From positions 2,993,501 through 3,057,500 of the forward strand of contig JALDNG010000022.1 of the NCBI GenBank assembly GCA_024349245.1: a stretch of 64,000 nucleotides of DNA, read 5' to 3'. Each line of letters starts with the position of its first letter. The stretch's first letter is position 1. Below, piece after piece: positions 58,912 through 64,000 of this stretch. The notes beneath the pieces are model-generated. The model saw nothing but the letters and a program-made list of their open reading frames with translations, searched no databases and was not told the DNA's origin. This stretch comes from Neodontobutis hainanensis. Lineage: Eukaryota > Chordata > Actinopteri > Gobiiformes > Odontobutidae. A program made the translations under genes and the position numbers.

Positions 58912-59690
58912 TGTAATGTGGGACTGAGGACTCAATTGCGCACAAGACAGTGAAGGTAAGTTATTCTTTATTTAAGTTATTTAACTGCGTTGATGGCTGA
59001 AGTGAAGTCGTGAACTGGAACCAAGCCGAGGAGCTGGACCGAGAGTTGGAGTTGAACCGTGGAGCTAAACCGAGACCTGGTGCCGAGCCGGTGACTGTAG
59101 ACCAAGCCGGGAAGCTGGGCTGAGAGTTGGAGTGAGCCGTAGAGCTGCGTCGAAGCCTGGAGCCAAGCCGGTGATTGGAGACCAAGCCGAGATGCTGGGC
59201 TGAGCGTTGGAGTGAGTTGTAGAGCTGCGCTGAAGCCTGGTACCGAGCCGGTGACTGGAGACCAAGCCGAGGAACTGGGCTGCTAGCTGGAGTCCAAACC
59301 TGAGACCTGGAGCGAGGGCTGGAACGAGGGCTGGAGCGAGGGCTGGAGCGAGGGCTGGAGCGAGGGCTGGAGCGAGGGCTGGAGCGAGGGCTGGAGCGAG
59401 GGCTGGAACGAGGGCTGGAACGAGGGCTGGAACGAGGGCTGGAACGAGGGCTGGAACGAGGGCTGGAACGAGGGCTGGAACGAGGGCTGGAACGAGGGCT
59501 GGAACGAGGGCTGGAAACATTCACACAAAGTCTGCTGAACGATCTGACAGGGAAGCGGTGGAAAGGAGCGGTTTAAATACCTCACTGATGGTAATAGATT
59601 GCAGGTGCTTGGGACAGGTGGCAGTGATGAGATGAAGGAAGGAGAAGGAAAGTGGAGCGGATCCCTGAGGGAGACGGAGTGGATCTGACA
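58912..59690 (-). repeat. 5-prime LTR of the sushi element
   Basis: 779 bases from tgtaatgt to ctgaca, read on the plus strand. Most of it consists of tandem sequence: imperfect units of about 80 bases starting caagccg (from about 59022, 59103 and 59183), and a 17-copy 12-base array. On the minus strand a TATTTAAA box lies at 59572-59579. Confidence 0.93.
59314..59517. repeat. 12-base minisatellite, long allele in the right LTR
   Basis: Seventeen head-to-tail copies of gagggctggarc. One unit ending aac is followed by a block of units ending agc and then a block ending aac. Because 12 is a multiple of three, several frames stay open across it and produce false repetitive proteins. Confidence 0.95.
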
Positions 59691-59695
59691 CTCAG

Positions 59696-61816
59696 CTCAT
59701 ATTATTTACAGTCGAAAAAGCCTATAAAGCTCTGGACGTCTTGTGACTCAAATCATTTTATCCACCCTGTTGGCAGGAAAAAGAGAGCAAGCTATGAACA
59801 GCGCCAATGTAGATTTCAAACTGTCAAAATTGCTTTATTTCCACATTTGGCCATATGTCTTGAAACTTTATTAAATCAATATCCCTGACTTTTAGCATAC
59901 ACCTGACAAATGTTTTTTGAAAGAGCAGAGATGATCTATATAACCTACAGCGCATGAACTGTTAGCTCTGTCCAGCTTTTTACCTTGTAGCTTCTCCACT
60001 CCAGAGTCACTAAAGCAGCAAGGTGTGGAAAGCTTTTAAGGCCTGTAGGAATTGTGATGTTACCTGGTCTGAACTGGTTGTTACAGCAAAGTTACGTAAC
60101 TTTCAATTGGCACTATGCAAGCTTTTAGCAATATGGTAAGAATTTTTTGTTTTGCACTTAGATAAGAATAGATGGATGGATTACACCACTGATGCTGAAA
60201 CGTAAAAAAAGGGATTTTGTCACATAAAGACTATAAAAGGTTCTATAGTGTTACTTTGATAGTGACCGGTTCTTCTTTAGTATGTCGTTAGCCAAAGATT
60301 ATGAGTCCTTAAAGTGATAAATCTAAGAACTGTATTAAAAGTTTATATTCAACCTATTTAAAGTTTGGAGTCATTATGTCACTGCTTAAAGAGGTGACCC
60401 AAAAGTAATTTGACTGAGAAACCTGCAATCTTAAAAATCAACAAAAGTAAGTGGAGTGCTGAATTAAGAGATGGAGTCTAAAGCGCTTTTGTGAAGCTGA
60501 ATATTATAATCTCCTGAGGCTGGGAGATTGACCTGTAAAGGCTGCACTGTATTGAGGAAAGGCTCAATATTAGCTCAAATAATGGCTCCTCTGAATAGGT
60601 TAATCCTGCTATTATCTGGAAAAGGCACAACTGGACCCAGTCACAGCTTTGGTTGGTACTCTGTTTTGTGTCTTTGCTTACTCTTTTAATTGTAACAAGC
60701 TGAGAGGAGAATGCAGAAAGACTGAAATCTATTATGCCAGTGTCATTTGGCCCAGCATTCCCACTGGAACATCAGAGCGGAGAGAGGTCTTTAGGTGCAC
60801 GTTCCCACCAGGATGCCACACAAACACAGGCAGCACAGTCAAAGCAGGTCCTGAAGAGAAGCCACCGCATTTCACTGGAAAATTGTTACATTGAAAAATC
60901 TATGAGGCACATTGTTACATTGTTACATTGAAAAATCTATGCTGCAATCAAATGGGCCAACAAATAAAGCAGACAGAGGAGGTCAAAGGTTTTTGTTTTT
61001 TGATCTGAATGGAGGCACAGTGACTGAGGCATGAAGACAGAGCAGCATTTAAAAGCCCACAAAGCTGCACATTTAAATAAACAGGGTTACGTCCTTTTCC
61101 TTTGGGCCAAATGAAGTCCATCAAAGAAGATGGTAATGCCCGGCTGAATGGACACAAGCACTCCCAAACTTCCGCCTTTTCACTCGGTGTGAAAGAATGT
61201 GACATAATAAACACTACCCCCGTCCATGAAACACACATATAAACTGAGCCTTAAATATTTTCTGCCCTGGTTACTGCCTTAAATCATTTCTCGGGTTTCC
61301 ATGTGGGCGGCTGTTCTGCACTGGGCACATGTCAGTAGACAGTAGTGATGTTAGAGTTAATCATGTTGCAGCCTCAAGTTATATAATCACAAAATAGAGC
61401 AATCAATAAGAACTCAGAGGCAAGAAGACTCATTGGAAATGTATCTATGACAGTTGTCTGCTCTGCATCCTGGACTCATACAGACCTCAGTCACAACTCA
61501 CATTCATGTTTTTTTTAAGTTTTCTTATATATTCATCCTTTTCATTCTGTGTACACTGCATTTTTTCCAGAGTTTAGCTGATTAGAAGTATTAAGTACAA
61601 AAAAGTATTATTATGTTAAATCTGAACATTATGTAATAAAATATAAAGTTTATTATGTTTCATATAGCTGCATCTCTCTCATGAGTCTTTGTATGCTGTT
61701 AGAATCGCCACAGGGGCTAATCTGTAAAGGAAGTATATGTCATTCCTAATGGAATATATTGCATTTAATGGCATGTATTCTACAAGTCAGTCATTAACAA
61801 TATATTGATGGTTTGG

Positions 61817-61870
<54 letters not shown>

Positions 61871-63096
61871 TACTGTATCACTTTCTGGTCTTTCAGCCCA
61901 CATATATCCAATGCAGCAGGGTGCAGCACTTTGTCTCTCTGCATAATAAATGATTCACTCATTAGTGTTAGCTGATATGACTGCAGTGGAGAGGTCTTAA
62001 AGAGGAGAGGAGGAAGGTAGAAGCTGTGAGACAGGACGGATGAGAGCTGACGGACAGAGAAGTAGTTGCAGGCAGTGGGACGAGTGGTAAAGAGATACCA
62101 GATGATTGTTTAAATTAAATGTAATGTTGACAACATGCATGTTTCTTTATTTGGAAGTAATTTGACTTTACACAGTGAATAATGTTGGTATTTTTCTCAT
62201 TTGGAGCAGAACTCAGGGCTATTGACCTGCGGATATGAGTCCTATTAGCAAATCATCTCTAATCTGTGCTACAATCCTCTCAACCGGCCTCTAATTTTAA
62301 GAGTTCCTTGAAGAGCTGCTGTTCTAAATGTATCACAGAGGGAGGTCCACTCACATGAGAACATCAGTTTATCTGCTCAAACACACTTGTGGTTAAACCT
62401 CCTGTAGGAGTTTATACTTAGAGACTCCTGGAGGGCTCTAAAAAGCAGATGCAGGGCTAAACTCCGGTCAATTATTCTTATCAATGATTTAGAGCGATGT
62501 CCTTTGAGCCAATGAGAGGCTCCAGCAGTAACACCTGAGTGACTAAAGCTGGGAGACTACAGATAAGATAAGGAATAAAGAAATGGTGCTAGAAATAAAC
62601 GTCCTACGAACTACTATGGAATCATTAACCCCAAAGTTGAAAATTTACTTAAATTATACTGTTCAGGCACAGAGGAGCTTTCACAAATGTCTGTTTAAGA
62701 TGTCTTACTACAAACATTTCATCAGTTGACACCTTCCATGTCATGCTGCTCTGACCAAGAGGATCATTATTGACCAATAATGCCTAAAAATCAGCAGGAA
62801 TAACATTCCTCTGTGCTCCATGCCCAAGTTTTTGCACTTCTTTAGCACAGCAAAGGAATATTATAGATGAGAAAAGGAACAAAGTTTCTCTAAAAATGTA
62901 GAGATGCTCATATTCTTCTTCAATATCTTGAAATTAATATAAATGTCCATGTTACTTTTCTGGTTTGTGTAGCAATTCAGTTTGTGCTTGTTATTTGTTC
63001 TTTAATTTACACTTCAGTATAGTTCATATTGAGAGTGAGGGTGCGGGATGGAAGTGGATGTGTCATCAAAGAGCCTGAGAGCATGATGCAATAATC
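59696..63096. other. Intergenic stretch, no gene recognised
   Basis: No exon, domain or clear mobile element was recognised. It includes an AT microsatellite near 61820-61858. A small duplication of acattgttacattgaaaaatctatg-like text lies near 60880-60940. The sequence could be part of a large intron or a regulatory region. Confidence 0.5.
61820..61858. repeat. (TA)n microsatellite
   Basis: About 39 bases of alternating TA followed by a short CA run. Confidence 0.95.
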
Positions 63097-63099
63097 ATG

Positions 63100-63210
63100 G
63101 TAAATAATGTGCATTTAAATAGCACTTTTTTGCACCCTTCTCGGGCACCCAAAGCGCTTTACATTGTGCTTCCATTCCCCCCATTCACACATATTCATGT
63201 CAGGACCTAC
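63100..63210. mobile_element. Fish interspersed-repeat fragment
   Basis: The text aatgtgcatttaaatagcac, followed by caaagcgctttacattgtgc, is characteristic of a common fish repeat tail. Class and boundaries are not determined. Confidence 0.4.
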
Positions 63211-63519
63211 TGTCTGAAACGGGAAAAAAGACTCGCAATGCAGAACCCCACAATGGCAGATGTATCACATAGGTTTATTTCCAGGCAAAGGTACAGAAAC
63301 ATAATCCAAAGACGAGGTCGAAACAAAGCTATGGTCAGAACATACTAAAAGTCCAATAAACTAAACATCAGAAATACAGTTCAATACGAAAAACACAAGC
63401 AATACACTATAAGCGTAATACAAATAAATAGCTACAAGGAAAGAGAGGAGACAGAGAGGGGGGCTGCCATACACAGGGCGCTTACAGCCTTCTCTTACCA
63501 CCACCAAACCCACCTCTAC

Positions 63520-64000
63520 AGTCACACAAAAACACACACAGACACAAACAGTCACACTGAGACACACACAGACACACACACACACAGTCACACACAGACT
63601 TACACAGTCACACACAGACACACACAGACAGACACACACACACACACACACACAGAGACTTACACAGTCACACACAGACAGACACACACACACAGACACA
63701 CACACAGTCACACACAGACACACACAGTCACACACAGTCACACACACAGACACACACAGTCACACACAGTCACACACACAGTCACACACACCGACACACA
63801 CAGTCACACACAGTCACACACACAGTCACACACAGTCACACACACAGTCACACAGTCACACACACAGACACACACAGTCACACACACAGTCACACACAGT
63901 CACACACACAGTCACACACAGTCACACACACAGTCACACACAGTCACACACACAGTCACACACAGTCACACACACAGTCACACACAGTCACACACACCGA
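63520..64000. repeat. CACACAGT-type tandem repeat reaching the window end
   Basis: The stretch is made of cagtcacaca and cagtcacacaca units, with cacaga variants towards the left. In the last 110 bases the 10-base and 12-base units alternate, giving a 22-base higher-order unit. The array continues beyond the window. Confidence 0.93.

Larger units (their letters stand above)
47840..59690 (-). mobile_element. Tf1/sushi-type Ty3/Gypsy retrotransposon (chromodomain), split
   Basis: The full element runs between the 5-base duplications ctcag (47835-47839 and 59691-59695). On the minus strand the order is 5-prime LTR, self-primer site, gag, protease, reverse transcriptase, RNase H, integrase, chromodomain, polypurine tract, 3-prime LTR. 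The 3-prime LTR is interrupted by the younger element at 47943-54203. The gag sequence resembles the sushi-ichi lineage, to which mammalian PEG10 and RTL genes are related. Two frame breaks in pol make this copy inactive. Confidence 0.88.

Noticed and set aside
59314..59517. CRISPR-like array
   Set aside because: The repeats are head-to-tail without spacers, in a vertebrate retrotransposon LTR.
59065..59524. Long Ser-Pro-Arg, Val-Pro-Ala and Gln-Pro-Ser repeat proteins on the minus strand
   Set aside because: They come only from the 12-base tandem array in the sushi LTR, which keeps several frames open at once.
63361..63753. Cys/Val-rich 130-residue frame
   Set aside because: It lies almost wholly in the CACACAGT tandem repeat.

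Overview
The window looks like nuclear DNA of a teleost fish. It carries two compact multi-exon vertebrate genes. Around them lie repeat families typical of fish genomes: Rex3, L1 and L2/CR1-like LINEs, hAT and Tc1 DNA elements, and sushi- and Gmr1-type LTR retrotransposons. There are no operons, CRISPR arrays or other prokaryotic features. I cannot name the species.

Region 1-8.8 kb has no recognisable gene; it holds an L1 remnant, fragments of other repeats and a CTCF-like motif. Region 8.8-16.8 kb is slc34a2 on the minus strand, a NaPi-IIb sodium/phosphate cotransporter. All 13 exons could be placed with GT/AG junctions, giving a predicted 640-residue protein; a TATA box and a non-coding first exon are visible. 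Region 23.1-25.5 kb is a pancreatic elastase-3-like serine protease on the minus strand, with 8 exons, 269 residues and a complete catalytic triad. An internally deleted Tc1-type element lies just upstream of its promoter. Both genes are linked to digestive-tract physiology, through phosphate uptake and protein digestion, but nothing in the sequence shows coupled regulation.

From 26 to 35.5 kb I find no gene, only small repeats and a striking hairpin at 34.28 kb. From 35.55 to 40.09 kb there appears to be a three-level nest: a hAT-like element contains a LINE, and that LINE contains a Rex3 element. From 40.1 to 46.1 kb there is no recognisable gene.

From 46.8 to 59.7 kb is the most informative block. 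A short Rex3 copy is followed six bases later by a chromodomain-bearing Ty3/Gypsy element of the Tf1/sushi type on the minus strand. A second, much younger Ty3/Gypsy element on the plus strand has inserted into the left LTR of the sushi element. The inner element has the Gmr1 arrangement, with integrase before reverse transcriptase and a SCAN-like gag domain, and its two LTRs differ at one position in 841. The outer element carries an 11-base match between the start of its inferred RNA and the site next to its LTR, the signature of self-priming. The sushi LTRs also contain a 12-bp and an approximately 80-bp tandem repeat.

From 59.7 kb to the end I find no gene; the window closes in a (CACACAGT)-type tandem repeat. 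All family names come from motif recognition by eye and no database was searched.
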